From Actinomycetes bacterium (lineage in GTDB: Bacteria > Actinomycetota > Actinomycetes > Actinomycetales > Cellulomonadaceae): 9,324 nucleotides of DNA. The translations under genes were made by a program, and so were the position numbers. The DNA lies in contig JAEXEM010000025.1 in the NCBI GenBank assembly GCA_023401045.1, forward strand, positions 1 through 9,324, written 5' to 3'. The notes under the pieces are model-generated. The model was not told the origin of the DNA and searched no databases. It saw only the letters and a program-made list of their open reading frames with translations. This document shows positions 1 to 7,704 of the stretch, piece after piece. The number at the start of each line of letters is the position of its first letter. Position 1 is the stretch's first letter.

Positions 1-40
1 CCGGTATGAGCGGGCCCCCACCACCTGTGCCGCGTCACGC

Positions 41-55
41 CGCCCGGCGCGGGCG
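41..55 (-). terminator. Possible hairpin after mmsB at the operon end
   Basis: CGCCCG (41-46) and CGGGCG (50-55) form a six-base perfect stem with a three-base loop, 12 bases past the mmsB stop. No T-run follows, as is common in high-GC actinobacteria, so it is only a weak terminator candidate. The remaining bases to the window edge show nothing else. Confidence 0.3.
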
Positions 56-67
56 TGCGCGTCGAGG

Positions 68-1246
68 TCAGCGCGCGTCGGCGCGCCGCTTGTTCCACAC
101 GTCGAACGCGACGGCGAGCAGGAGCACGAGCCCCTTGACGACCTGCTGGATCGACTGCGGGACACCCATGAGCTGCATGCCGTTGCTCATGACGGCCATG
201 ATGAGCGCACCGACCATGGCGCCGGTCACCCGGCCGACGCCACCGGTGGTGGAGGCACCTCCGATGAACGCCGCCGCGATGGCGTCGAGCTCGAACATGT
301 TGCCCGCCCCCGGCTGCGCACCGTTCATGCGCGAGGAGTAGACGACACCGGCGACCGAGGCGAGCAGACCCATGTTGACGAAGGTCCAGAACGTCACCTG
401 ACGGACCTTGACACCGGAGAGCTGCGCCGCGTTGAGGTTGCCGCCGATCGCGTAGATGTGCCGGCCGAACACCGAGCGCTGCGTGATGATCGAGTAGGCG
501 AGGATGAGCACGGCGAGCAGGATGAGGACGTTCGGCAGGCCGCGGCTCTGGGCGAGCTGGTAGCCGAACCACATGACGACCGCCGCGACGACGACGAGCT
601 TGAGGACGAACAGCCACATCGCCTCGACCGTCTGCTGGTACGCGATCCGCCCGCGGCGGGTACGCCACTGGCTGACGCCGTAGCCGACGACCGCGACACC
701 GAAGATGACGAGCGTGAAGACGTCGACCCCGTACCCACCGAGCAGCCCGTTGGTGGAGAACCCGTTGGCGATGTCGTAGTACGTGCCGCCGAAGGGCGAG
801 AGCGAGACGTTGTCGAGCACCCGGTACGTCAGCCCGCGGAACAGGAGCATGCCCGCGAGGGTGACGATGAAGCCGGGGATCCCGACGTACGCGACCCAGA
901 AGCCCTGCCACATCCCGACGAGGAGGCCGACGCCGAGCGCCGCGAGCACCCCGACCCACCAGGGTGCGCCGTTGCGGATGACGAGCACCGCGGACACCGC
1001 GCCGGTGAGGGCGACGACCGAGCCGACCGACAGGTCGATCTGGCCGAGCACGATGACCATCACCATGCCGATGGCGAGGATGAGGATGTAGGAGTACTGC
1101 AGGACGATGTTCGTCAGGTTGCCGGGGCTGAGGAAGTTCGCGTTGAGCATCGAGAACAGCGCGACGATGAGGACGAACGCGATGAAGATCCCGCTCTGGC
1201 GGACGTTGCGTCCGACCCACTCCGTGAAGCCGGCGATGGCCGTCAT
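68..1246 (-). CDS. mmsB: Multiple-monosaccharide ABC transporter permease (GguB/MmsB type)
   Basis: This 392-residue protein is the membrane channel subunit of a CUT2-type sugar importer of the BPD_transp_2 family. It is hydrophobic nearly throughout, with about nine to ten likely membrane helices. It carries GQIDLSVGS at residues 68-76, [10 protein letters not shown] at 261-270, and a glycine-rich [13 protein letters not shown] segment near the C-terminus, the usual region for contacting the ATPase. A charged stretch around 193-205 (WRTRRGR) is probably a cytoplasmic loop. The length suits XylH/GguB proteins, which are longer than RbsC. Its ATG overlaps the mmsA stop in ATGA, with AGGAG just upstream inside mmsA, so translation is probably coupled. 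It is the last gene of the chvE-mmsA-mmsB unit. A second copy lies at 6470-7708. Family assignment is strong; the exact sugar is unknown. Confidence 0.93.
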   Translation of the reverse strand: MTAIAGFTEWVGRNVRQSGIFIAFVLIVALFSMLNANFLSPGNLTNIVLQYSYILILAIGMVMVIVLGQIDLSVGSVVALTGAVSAVLVIRNGAPWWVGVLAALGVGLLVGMWQGFWVAYVGIPGFIVTLAGMLLFRGLTYRVLDNVSLSPFGGTYYDIANGFSTNGLLGGYGVDVFTLVIFGVAVVGYGVSQWRTRRGRIAYQQTVEAMWLFVLKLVVVAAVVMWFGYQLAQSRGLPNVLILLAVLILAYSIITQRSVFGRHIYAIGGNLNAAQLSGVKVRQVTFWTFVNMGLLASVAGVVYSSRMNGAQPGAGNMFELDAIAAAFIGGASTTGGVGRVTGAMVGALIMAVMSNGMQLMGVPQSIQQVVKGLVLLLAVAFDVWNKRRADAR

Positions 1247-2802
1247 GACTCCTGGTCCTTTGCTGTCGTCTCGCGCTCGATGGTCATGAGCTCCATGAGC
1301 CGTTCCTGGGTGGCCTCACGGACGGGCAGCTCCCCCGTGATGCGCCCGAACGCGAGGGTGTAGATGCGGTCGCAGATGCCGAGCAGCTCGGGCAGCTCGG
1401 AGGAGATGACGACGACCGCCTTCCCCGCCGCGACCATGCGGTTGATGATCGTGTAGATCTCGTACTTGGCACCGACGTCGATGCCGCGCGTCGGCTCGTC
1501 GAGGATGAGCACGTCGGGCTCGGTGTAGAGCCACTTCGCGAGGACGACCTTCTGCTGGTTGCCGCCGGACAGCTTGCCGACGACCGACATGACGGTCGGC
1601 GTCTTGATGTTGAGGCTCGTGCGGTACTCCTCGGCGACGCGGACCTCCTCGTTGCCGTTGACCCAGCCGCGCGGGGCGAGCCGGCGCAGACCGGCCGCCG
1701 AGACGTTGCGGCGCACGTCCTCGATGAGGTTGAGCCCGTACCGCTTGCGGTCCTCGGTGGCGTACGCGAGCCCGTGAGAGATGGCCTCGTCGACGTCCCG
1801 GACCTGGATCTCCTCACGGTTCTTGAAGATCCGCCCGGAGATGCCGCGCCCGTACGAGCGCCCGAAGATGCTCATCGCCAGCTCGGTGCGCCCGGCCCCC
1901 ATGAGGCCGGCGATCCCGACGACCTCGCCCGCGCGCACGGTGAACGAGGCGTCGTCGATGACGACCCGGTCGCTCTGCGTCGGGTGGTGGACCGTCCAGT
2001 GCTCGACCCGCAGCACCTCGTCGCCCACGTCGTGGGGACGCTCGGGGTACCGGTGCTCGAGGTCGCGCCCCACCATGCCGCGGATGATGCGGTCCTGGGT
2101 GGAGGCCGCGTCGCTCATGTCGAGCGTCTCGATGGTGCGGCCGTCGCGGATGATCGTCGTGCGGTCGGCGATCTCCGCGATCTCGTTGAGCTTGTGGCTG
2201 ATGATGATCGACGTGATGCCCTGCGCCTTGAGCTGACGCAGCAGCCCGAGCAGGTGCTCGGAGTCGGTGTCGTTGAGCGCTGCGGTCGGCTCGTCGAGGA
2301 TGAGGAGCCGGACCTCCTTCGAGAGCGCCTTGGCGATCTCGATGAGCTGCTGCTTGCCGACGCCGAGCTGCGAGATCGGCGTCGTGGGGTTCTCGCGCAG
2401 GCCGACCCGGTCGAGCAGGGCGGCGGCCTCGGCGTTCGCCTTGTTCCAGTCGATGAGCGGGCCGGTGCCCTTGACCTCGTTGCCGAGGAAGATGTTCTCG
2501 GCGACCGAGAGGTACGGCACCAGGGCGAGCTCCTGGTGGATGATGACGATGCCACGGCCCTCGGAGTCGTTGATCGACCCGAACCGCATCTCCTCGCCGT
2601 CGAGGACGATCTCGCCGTCGTACGTGCCGTGCGGGTAGACCCCGGACAGCACCTTCATGAGCGTCGACTTGCCGGCGCCGTTCTCCCCGCAGATGGCGTG
2701 GATCTCCCCACGCCGGACGGTGAGGTTGACGTCCTGCAGCGCCTTGACGCCCGGGAAGGTCTTGGTGATGGACCGCATCTCGAGGATGACGTCGTGGTCC
2801 AT
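1243..2802 (-). CDS. mmsA: Multiple-monosaccharide ABC transporter ATP-binding protein (GguA/MmsA type)
   Basis: This 519-residue cytoplasmic ATPase has two fused ABC domains and powers sugar import with the adjacent permease and ChvE. Domain 1 has Walker [10 protein letters not shown] (39-47), Q-loop HQELAL (89-94), an altered signature LGVGKQQ (146-152), Walker B LLILDEP (166-172) and switch His203. Domain 2 has a degenerate Walker [10 protein letters not shown] (299-307, Lys replaced by Arg), but a canonical LSGGNQQK (411-418) and [11 protein letters not shown]alker B, so one ATP site is probably weak, as is usual for this family. I place the start at the ATG at 2802 because GGAGGGG lies just before it and because the paralogue at 7705-9252 begins at the equivalent residue (MDTEH against MDHDV). 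A GTG at 2817 would add five residues but would place the ribosome-binding site inside the gene. The stop overlaps mmsB by four bases. Confidence 0.93.
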   Translation of the reverse strand: MDHDVILEMRSITKTFPGVKALQDVNLTVRRGEIHAICGENGAGKSTLMKVLSGVYPHGTYDGEIVLDGEEMRFGSINDSEGRGIVIIHQELALVPYLSVAENIFLGNEVKGTGPLIDWNKANAEAAALLDRVGLRENPTTPISQLGVGKQQLIEIAKALSKEVRLLILDEPTAALNDTDSEHLLGLLRQLKAQGITSIIISHKLNEIAEIADRTTIIRDGRTIETLDMSDAASTQDRIIRGMVGRDLEHRYPERPHDVGDEVLRVEHWTVHHPTQSDRVVIDDASFTVRAGEVVGIAGLMGAGRTELAMSIFGRSYGRGISGRIFKNREEIQVRDVDEAISHGLAYATEDRKRYGLNLIEDVRRNVSAAGLRRLAPRGWVNGNEEVRVAEEYRTSLNIKTPTVMSVVGKLSGGNQQKVVLAKWLYTEPDVLILDEPTRGIDVGAKYEIYTIINRMVAAGKAVVVISSELPELLGICDRIYTLAFGRITGELPVREATQERLMELMTIERETTAKDQES

Positions 2803-2804
2803 GA

Positions 2805-2811
2805 CCCCTCC
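2805..2811 (-). promoter_or_regulatory. Ribosome-binding site deciding the mmsA start
   Basis: GGAGGGG on the minus strand sits directly upstream of the ATG at 2802. It would be coding sequence if the GTG at 2817 were used, so it argues for the shorter protein. The spacing is slightly short (four bases from GGAGG to the ATG). Confidence 0.65.
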
Positions 2812-2841
2812 GTTCACTGGTGCTGGTGGTGGAAGCCGCGC

Positions 2842-2870
2842 GGCCCGGGCGGGTCCTGCCCGCCCGGGCC
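2842..2870 (-). other. Perfect intercistronic hairpin between chvE and mmsA
   Basis: A 12-bp perfect inverted repeat, arms 2842-2853 and 2859-2870, with a five-base loop. It is all G and C in the stem and begins 11 bases after the chvE stop in the direction of transcription. There is no T-run after it, so it is not a standard intrinsic terminator. Stem-loops placed between a binding-protein gene and the membrane-component genes are known in ABC operons to protect the upstream mRNA or cause partial termination, raising binding-protein levels. That role is inferred here from position. Confidence 0.8.
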
Positions 2871-2881
2871 ACGCGTGTCGG

Positions 2882-4036
2882 TCAGTCGGCGACGCCCGAC
2901 TGGACCTCCGCCTCGCTCCAGTAGCCGGAGTCGATGAGCAGCGGCGTGATGTCCGCCGTGAAGACCGTGTCGACGGTGAGGAGGTAGGACGGCACGACCT
3001 TCTTGCCGTTGTCGTACGTCTTGGTGTCGTTGGCCTCGGGCTCCTCGCCGTCGATGTAGGCCTGCGCGGCCTTGATCGACTGCTCGGCGAGCTTGCGGGT
3101 GTCCTTGAAGATCGTCGAGGACTGCACGCCGTCGTTGATGAGCTTGACCGAGGCGATCTCGGCGTCCTGGCCGGTGACGATCGGCAGGCCGGCCTCGATC
3201 GTCGGGCCCATGCCCACGCCCTGGAGCGCGGTGATGATGCCGCGGGAGATGCCGTCGTACGGGGCGAGCACGCCGCTCAGCTTCGAGCCGTCCGAGTACG
3301 TCGAGGTGAGGAGGTCCTCCATGCGCTTCTGCGCGGCCTCCTGCGACCAGCGCAGCGTGGCGACGGTGTCGAAGTCCGTCTGGCCGGACTTGACGACGAG
3401 GACGCCGCTGTCGATGTACGGCTGCAGCACGGACATCGCGCCGTTGAAGAAGAACCCGGCGTTGTTGTCGTCGGGCGAGCCGGCGAACAGCTCGACGTTG
3501 AACGGGCCGGTGACGCCCGCCACCTCCTCGCCGGACTCGTCGACGATGCCCATGCCGCGCAGCAGGGCGGTGCCCTGGGCGACACCGACGGCGAAGTTGT
3601 CGAACGTCACGTAGAAGTCGACGTTCTCGCTGTCGCGGATGAGGCGGTCGTACGCGATGACCGGGATGTTCGCCGCGGCGGCAGCCTCGAGCTGGCTCGT
3701 GAGGGCCGTGCCGTCGATCGAGGCGATGATGAGGACGTCCGCCCCGCTCGTGATCATCTGGTCGATCTGCTGGGTCTGCGTCGGGATGTCGTCACCCGCG
3801 TACTGCAGGTCGACCTTGTACCCGAGGTCCTCGAGGCCGGCCTTGACGGCGTTGCCGTCGGCGATCCAGCGCTCGGAGGTCTCGGTCGGCATCGCGACAC
3901 CGATGGTGATGTCGCTCGGCTCGGCACCGCCGCCGGCGGGCTCGTCGCCGGTGCTCCCCGCACCGCCGCCGCCGCAGGCCGCGAGGCCCAGGGCGAGCAC
4001 CCCGGCCGTCGCCACCATGGTGAGCTTGCGTCGCAT
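2882..4036 (-). CDS. chvE: ChvE-type sugar-binding lipoprotein of a multiple-monosaccharide ABC importer
   Basis: This 384-residue extracytoplasmic protein captures monosaccharides and delivers them to the MmsAB complex. The N-terminus is a lipoprotein signal: positive MRRK, a hydrophobic core, and lipobox LAAC with the lipidated cysteine at residue 21, followed by a Gly/Ser/Glu linker to about residue 40. The mature part is a periplasmic-binding-protein (type 1) fold. It carries ChvE hallmarks recalled from Agrobacterium Chv[10 protein letters not shown] (54-62), YDRLIR (129-134), FDNF (145-148), GSPDDNN (176-182), the APYDG region (268-272), TGQDAE (288-293) and [18 protein letters not shown] near the end. 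Trp, Arg, Asp and Asn residues in these motifs are probable sugar contacts. The ATG has GAAGGAG (4044-4050) seven bases upstream. It is the first gene of its operon, downstream of a 319-base regulatory gap and upstream of mmsA. Confidence 0.95.
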   Translation of the reverse strand: MRRKLTMVATAGVLALGLAACGGGGAGSTGDEPAGGGAEPSDITIGVAMPTETSERWIADGNAVKAGLEDLGYKVDLQYAGDDIPTQTQQIDQMITSGADVLIIASIDGTALTSQLEAAAAANIPVIAYDRLIRDSENVDFYVTFDNFAVGVAQGTALLRGMGIVDESGEEVAGVTGPFNVELFAGSPDDNNAGFFFNGAMSVLQPYIDSGVLVVKSGQTDFDTVATLRWSQEAAQKRMEDLLTSTYSDGSKLSGVLAPYDGISRGIITALQGVGMGPTIEAGLPIVTGQDAEIASVKLINDGVQSSTIFKDTRKLAEQSIKAAQAYIDGEEPEANDTKTYDNGKKVVPSYLLTVDTVFTADITPLLIDSGYWSEAEVQSGVAD

Positions 4037-4043
4037 CGTGCTG

Positions 4044-4050
4044 CTCCTTC
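4044..4050 (-). promoter_or_regulatory. Strong ribosome-binding site of chvE
   Basis: On the minus strand GAAGGAG lies seven bases before the ATG at 4036. It is the best-spaced Shine-Dalgarno sequence in the window, in keeping with high synthesis of the binding protein, and it fixes the start just ahead of the lipoprotein signal. Confidence 0.75.
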
Positions 4051-4070
4051 TCGTCGTCGAGAGGTTCTGG

Positions 4071-4087
4071 TCCCGAATCCTTCGGGA
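4071..4087 (-). other. Inverted repeat in the chvE leader
   Basis: A perfect seven-base inverted repeat, TCCCGAA at 4071-4077 and TTCGGGA at 4081-4087 with a three-base centre, lies 35-51 bases upstream of the chvE ATG, within the predicted untranslated leader. It can fold as a tight RNA hairpin or serve as a second operator. It is not close enough to mask the ribosome-binding site at 4044-4050 by itself. Function is open. Confidence 0.4.
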
Positions 4088-4178
4088 GTCGGGCGTCGCG
4101 TCGTCGCGGGCCCGGTCGAGGTACGTCCACCGCCGGGCGCGTGGTGACAGGTCGTCGACGTCCCGTGCAGCTGGCCAT

Positions 4179-4208
4179 ACCTTGCTTCTGTTCGGAATCC
4201 GAAGTCAA
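4179..4208 (-). promoter_or_regulatory. Candidate promoter of the chvE-mmsA-mmsB operon
   Basis: Reading the minus strand, TTGACT (4203-4208) matches five of six bases of the -35 consensus. Eighteen bases further on is CAAGGT (4179-4184), a weak -10 of the actinobacterial TAnnnT kind. It is followed at once by ATGG, so a slightly shifted -10 is possible. The box lies in a local AT-rich patch (about 4174-4240) inside a very GC-rich window, and leaves a leader of roughly 130 bases before the chvE ATG. The -35 is good, the -10 uncertain. Confidence 0.5.
4191..4203. promoter_or_regulatory. Probable operator: 13-base dyad in the chvE promoter spacer
   Basis: TTCGGAATCCGAA is a perfect inverted repeat of two six-base arms around one central base. 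It continues with weaker symmetry outwards (CTT at 4182-4184 shifted by a few bases, AAG at 4207-4209). It fills the spacer of the candidate promoter and touches its -35 box, the position where a bound repressor would block RNA polymerase. The ROK regulator encoded nearby is the obvious candidate ligand-responsive repressor, but the pairing is inference. Confidence 0.5.
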
Positions 4209-4283
4209 GACGGGGCCGCTTCGATTTGGTTACGAACTCATCACGGTCTCGGCCGCGCACCCGGACGGGCGACCAACGCGAAC

Positions 4284-4295
4284 GTGAGCGCTCAC
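4284..4295. promoter_or_regulatory. LacI-family-like operator palindrome upstream of chvE
   Basis: GTGAGCGCTCAC is a perfect 12-base palindrome with a central CG step, the pattern of LacI/GalR-family operators (the actinobacterial CebR-type GGGAGCGCTCCC is similar). The four-base spacing between the TGTGA-like halves is too short for a CRP site, which has six. It lies about 76 bases upstream of the candidate -35 box. A second palindrome, TCACATGTGA (4292-4301), overlaps its end. No LacI-family gene is in the window. Confidence 0.5.
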
Positions 4296-4355
4296 ATGTG
4301 ACGCCCCGAGCAGACACCGGTGACGGCGCACGGTGACCACCGGGGAGGGAGGGCG

Positions 4356-5135
4356 TCAGGCCCAGGTCGCGGCAGCGGGCCGTCGCCCGGGACGGACCGC
4401 TCCCGTGATCGCCGCGAGGATCTGCTCGTACCCCGTCGTCCGGGCGTCGAACGACCCGTTGTTGCGCCCGTGGCGCAGCACCTCGACCCGGTCGGCGACC
4501 GACCGCACGTCCGTCATGTTGTGGCTGATGAGGATGACGCCGAGCCCGAGGTCGCGCAGCCCCTCGATGTGGACGAGCACCTCCGCGGTCTGCGCCACGG
4601 ACAGCGCCGCCGTCGGCTCGTCGAGCACGACGATCCGCGGGGATCCGATGAGCGTGCGGGCGATCGCGACCGACTGCCGCTGCCCGGCCGACAGGTGCTC
4701 GAGCGGCACCCTGACCGACGGGATCCGACTCGTGAGGTCGCGCAGGATGCGCCGGGCGGCCTGCTCCATCCGCTCGTCGTCGCGCCGGCCGAACCGGTCG
4801 TGCAGCTCGCGGCCGAGGAAGAGGTTGGAGGTGACGTCGAGGTTGTCGCACAGCGCGAGGTCCTGGAAGACCGTCGCGACGCCGAGCGCGTGCGCCGCCG
4901 CGGGGGTCGGGATGCTCACCGGCGCGCCGTCGACCTCGACGAGCCCTGCGTCCGGCTCGAGGACGCCCGCGACGACCTTCGCGAGCGTGGACTTGCCCGC
5001 CCCGTTGTCCCCGACGAGCGCGACGACCTCACCGGCGTGGACGTCGAGGTCGACGTCGACGAGCGCCTCGACCCCGCCGAACCGCTTGGTGACGCCACGC
5101 ATCGAGAGCAGGGGCGCCGCCGTCCCGTCCGTCAT
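4356..5135 (-). CDS. Single-domain sugar ABC transporter ATP-binding protein (XylG/FrcA-like), no partner genes in view
   Basis: This 259-residue protein is one ABC ATPase domain, half the size of the MmsA proteins. It shows Walker A GDNGAGKST (42-50), Q-loop Gln91 in VFQDLALCDNL, signature LSAGQRQS (148-155, with Ala for the usual second-position Gly), Walker B RIVVLDEP with catalytic Glu173, and switch His205 in LISHN. GDNGAGKS, DLALCDN and SHNM match single-domain ATPases of xylose (actinobacterial XylG) and fructose (FrcA) importers as I recall them, so all parts needed for hydrolysis are present. Those genes normally sit with a binding protein and permease; here the neighbours are the ROK regulator (66 bases upstream) and the chvE promoter region. 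The start is ATG 5135, with AGGTGG seven bases upstream; a GTG at 5165 lacks a ribosome-binding site. Partner and substrate are unknown. Confidence 0.88.
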   Translation of the reverse strand: MTDGTAAPLLSMRGVTKRFGGVEALVDVDLDVHAGEVVALVGDNGAGKSTLAKVVAGVLEPDAGLVEVDGAPVSIPTPAAAHALGVATVFQDLALCDNLDVTSNLFLGRELHDRFGRRDDERMEQAARRILRDLTSRIPSVRVPLEHLSAGQRQSVAIARTLIGSPRIVVLDEPTAALSVAQTAEVLVHIEGLRDLGLGVILISHNMTDVRSVADRVEVLRHGRNNGSFDARTTGYEQILAAITGAVRPGRRPAAATWA

Positions 5136-5201
5136 GCCTCGTCCACCTGCTCCCCGTCGCAGCACGTGCCCCGTGAAGTGAAGCCCTGCACCCGGCCCGC
5201 G

Positions 5202-6431
5202 TCAACCATCGTCCTCGCCCCCGGCGAGGTCCTCGACCGCAGCAGCGGGGACGGACGTGCCGTCCACCCGCAGCGGCACGTCCGCCGACCGCAGCGCGAG
5301 CAGCAGCGCCCCCACGAGCTCGGCGCGCTGGCCGAGCGCCGCCGGCACGACGTCGAGCGGGGCGATCCGGTTCGCGAGCACCCGGCCGCGTGCCGCCTCC
5401 CGCAACGGAGCGAGCAGCACCTCCCCCGTCTGCGCGAGCTCACCCCCGACGACGACGCACTGCGGGTTGACGGCCGTGCCGAGCCCGGCGACCACCGACC
5501 CGATGAGCGCCCCCGCGTCGGCGACGACCCGCGCGAACCCCGGGTCCCCCGCGCGGGTCCGCGCGATGACGTCCCGCAGCGCGAGCGACCCGTGCGCCGC
5601 CCGCAGCGGCTCGACGAGCGCCGCCGCACCGACGACGGTGTCGAGACACCCCCGCGCACCGCACCGGCAGATGTGCCCCGCGGCGTCGACCTGGACGTGC
5701 CCGATCTCCCCCGCGGTCCCGGCGAAGCCGCGGTGCAGCCGGCCGTTGATGACGATGCCCGCGCACGTGCCGTACGACACGCGCACGTACACCGCGTCGC
5801 GGTAGCCGCGCGCGGCGCCGAGCGTCGACTCCGCGAGCGCACCGAGGTTCGCGTCGTTGTCGACGACGACCGGGCGCGCGAGCCGCTTGCTCAGCACCTG
5901 CCCGAGGTGCTCACCCTCCCACCCGCGCAGCACGCCCGGCACCGAGACCATCCCGGTGTCGGCGTCGACCGGCGCGGGGACGCCGACACCGACGGCGACG
6001 ACCTCGTCGAGGTCCGACCCGATGCGGTCGAGCAGGTCCATGACGAGCAGCGCCGCCCGGTCGAGCGTCGTGTCCGACGGGTGCTCGTACGGCAGCGGCA
6101 GCGACTGCTCGGCGACGACCTCGTGCGCGAAGTCCCCGAGCGCGACCCGCAGGTGGCGGTGCCCGACGTGCACCCCGACGACGAGCCCCACCCGGCGCGC
6201 GAGCGTGACGAGCTGGGCCCGCCGTCCGCTGCGTGTCGTCACCGCGGTGTCGACGACCCCGGCGGCGAGCAGCTCGCGCACGATGTTCGAGACCGTCGCC
6301 TGCGACAGCCCCGTCGCCGCGGACAGCTCGACCTGGGTGAGCCCTCCGTACTGCTGCACGGTGCCGACGACGAGGGCCCGGTTCGCCTCCCGCAGCGCCG
6401 TCTGCGAGCCCGCTGCCGCTCGCCTGCTCAC
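5202..6431 (-). CDS. ROK-family sugar-responsive transcriptional repressor (XylR/NagC-like)
   Basis: This 409-residue regulator probably represses the sugar transport genes around it until a sugar is bound. The N-terminus is a winged helix-turn-helix: LREANRALVV, then LTQVELSAATGLSQATVSNI at about residues 31-50. The rest is a ROK domain: VGVPAPVD (149-156), DNDAN (191-195), AGEIGH (240-245), and a complete zinc site with His245 and CRCGARGC (Cys255, Cys257, Cys262). The kinase phosphate loop, normally DxGGT, reads HVGHR (88-92), so sugar kinase activity is unlikely while sugar binding may remain. The GTG start at 6431 has a modest GGTAGG about eight bases upstream; the MSRR…GSQTALREANRAL opening is typical of the family. 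It begins 38 bases after mmsB-2 and may share its transcript. The regulated sugar cannot be told; xylose is a reasonable guess because of the neighbouring XylG-like ATPase. Confidence 0.93.
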   Translation of the reverse strand: MSRRAAAGSQTALREANRALVVGTVQQYGGLTQVELSAATGLSQATVSNIVRELLAAGVVDTAVTTRSGRRAQLVTLARRVGLVVGVHVGHRHLRVALGDFAHEVVAEQSLPLPYEHPSDTTLDRAALLVMDLLDRIGSDLDEVVAVGVGVPAPVDADTGMVSVPGVLRGWEGEHLGQVLSKRLARPVVVDNDANLGALAESTLGAARGYRDAVYVRVSYGTCAGIVINGRLHRGFAGTAGEIGHVQVDAAGHICRCGARGCLDTVVGAAALVEPLRAAHGSLALRDVIARTRAGDPGFARVVADAGALIGSVVAGLGTAVNPQCVVVGGELAQTGEVLLAPLREAARGRVLANRIAPLDVVPAALGQRAELVGALLLALRSADVPLRVDGTSVPAAAVEDLAGGEDDG

Positions 6432-6463
6432 GGGGGCAACCTACCGGGGCGCACACCGGGTCC

Positions 6464-6483
6464 CGGGGACTAGCGGGTCCCCG
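6464..6483 (-). other. Small hairpin spanning the stop codon of the second mmsB
   Basis: CGGGGAC (6464-6470) and GTCCCCG (6477-6483) form a seven-base stem with a six-base loop, and the TAG stop (6470-6472) lies at the edge of the loop. It sits between mmsB-2 and the ROK gene 38 bases on. It could attenuate read-through into the regulator, or be a chance result of high GC; there is no T-run. Confidence 0.3.
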
Positions 6484-7704
6484 CGCGCCGCTTGTTCACC
6501 AGGTCGAACGCGACCGCGAGCAGGAGGACGAAGCCCTTGATGGCCTGCTGCCACGCCGGGTCGACCGAGAGGATCGACAGACCCATGTTGAGCACGCCCA
6601 TGATGAGCGCGCCGACGATGGCCCCCGAGACCCGCCCGATGCCGCCGGTCACCGCCGCGCCGCCGATGAAGCACGCGGCGATCGCGTCGAGCTCGTAGCC
6701 CGTGCCGGCCGAGGCGATGGCCGCACCGGAGCGGGCCGTCGTGACGACCGCGGCGATCCCGGTGAGCAGGCCCATGTTGACGAAGATCCAGAAGTCGACC
6801 CGTCGCGTGTCGACACCGGACAGCGCCGCCGCGGCACGGTTCCCGCCGATGGCGTAGATGTGGCGGCCGAACACGGTGCGCCCCATGAGGAACGAGTACA
6901 CGACGACGAGTACGCCGACGACGACGAGGACGATGGGCGTCCCGCCCGCGGAGAACGACAGGATGACCGTGAGCAGACCGATGCCGACGGCGACGAGCAC
7001 GAGCTTCGCGACGAAGAGCCCGAACGCCTCGACGTGCAGGTCGTGCCGGCGCAGCGCGCGCCGCGCCCGGACCTGGCCGATGACGATCGCCGCGATGGCG
7101 AGAGCGCCGATGACGAGCGTGACGACGTCCATGTTGCTCACGTACCCGAGGACGTTCGGCAGCGACCCCTTCGAGATCCGGATGAACGGCGCGGGCAGCC
7201 CGGCGAGCGTCTCCCCCACGATGACGAGCGCGAGCCCGCGGAAGATGAGCATGCCGGCGAGGGTGACGATGAACGCCGGGATGCCGACGTACGCGACCCA
7301 GAAGCCCTGCCAGGCCCCGACGAGCGCACCGACGGCGATGCCGATGAGGACGGCGGCAAACCACGGCAGGCCGACGGGCTCACGCATCGTCACCGCGACG
7401 ATGCCGCCGACGAACGCGACGACCGACCCCACCGACAGGTCGATGTGCCCGGCGACGATGACCATGACCATGCCGATGGCGAGGATCATGACGTAGGCGT
7501 TCTGCTGGAACAGCGCCGCGACGTTGTTCGCGAGCAGCAGCTTGCCGTCGGTGAGGACCTGGAACAGCAGGACGATGACGACGAGCGCGCCGAAGATGCC
7601 GTACTGCCGCGCGTTGCCGCCGAGGCCCTGCAGGCGCCGGCCGATCGACATCCGCGGGGCGTCGGGAGGCGTGGGTGAGGGGACGTTGACGTCGGTGGTC
7701 GTGC

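Larger units (their letters stand above)
4037..4355. other. Regulatory intergenic region upstream of chvE
   Basis: These 319 bases are the only long stretch without a gene. From the right they hold the short 3' flank of the single-domain ATPase gene, with only a weak imperfect inverted repeat (CCGGTG at 4317-4322 with CACCGG at 4338-4343) and no T-run. Then come the overlapping palindromes at 4284-4301, the AT-rich promoter patch with its dyad, the leader repeat, and the chvE ribosome-binding site. I see no coding frame with gene-like composition and no RNA gene here. Confidence 0.7.

Noticed and set aside
2803..2817. GTG at 2817 as the start of mmsA
   Set aside because: The GGAGGGG ribosome-binding site would fall inside the gene and the paralogue starts at the residue corresponding to ATG 2802.
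1774..4147. Two further long plus-strand open frames (387 and 496 codons)
   Set aside because: Both are antisense shadows of mmsA and chvE, with low-complexity Arg/Asp/Val/Leu composition and no motif, while the minus strand encodes clear conserved proteins.
4283..4296. CRP/cAMP-receptor site reading of the TGTGA…TCACG sequence
   Set aside because: The half-sites are four bases apart instead of six, and the central GCGC fits a LacI-family operator better.
4317..4343. Terminator after the single-domain ATPase gene
   Set aside because: Only a six-base stem with a 15-base loop and no T-run can be drawn; too weak to call.
5136..5165. GTG at 5165 as the start of the single-domain ATPase
   Set aside because: There is no ribosome-binding site before it, and the added residues (MLRRGAGGRG) look like translated leader; ATG 5135 has AGGTGG at good spacing.
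4320..6473. A 717-codon open frame on the plus strand
   Set aside because: It is antisense to the ROK and ATPase genes, is made mostly of Arg, Asp, Pro and Val, has no recognisable domain, and arises because high third-position GC removes stop codons from the opposite strand.
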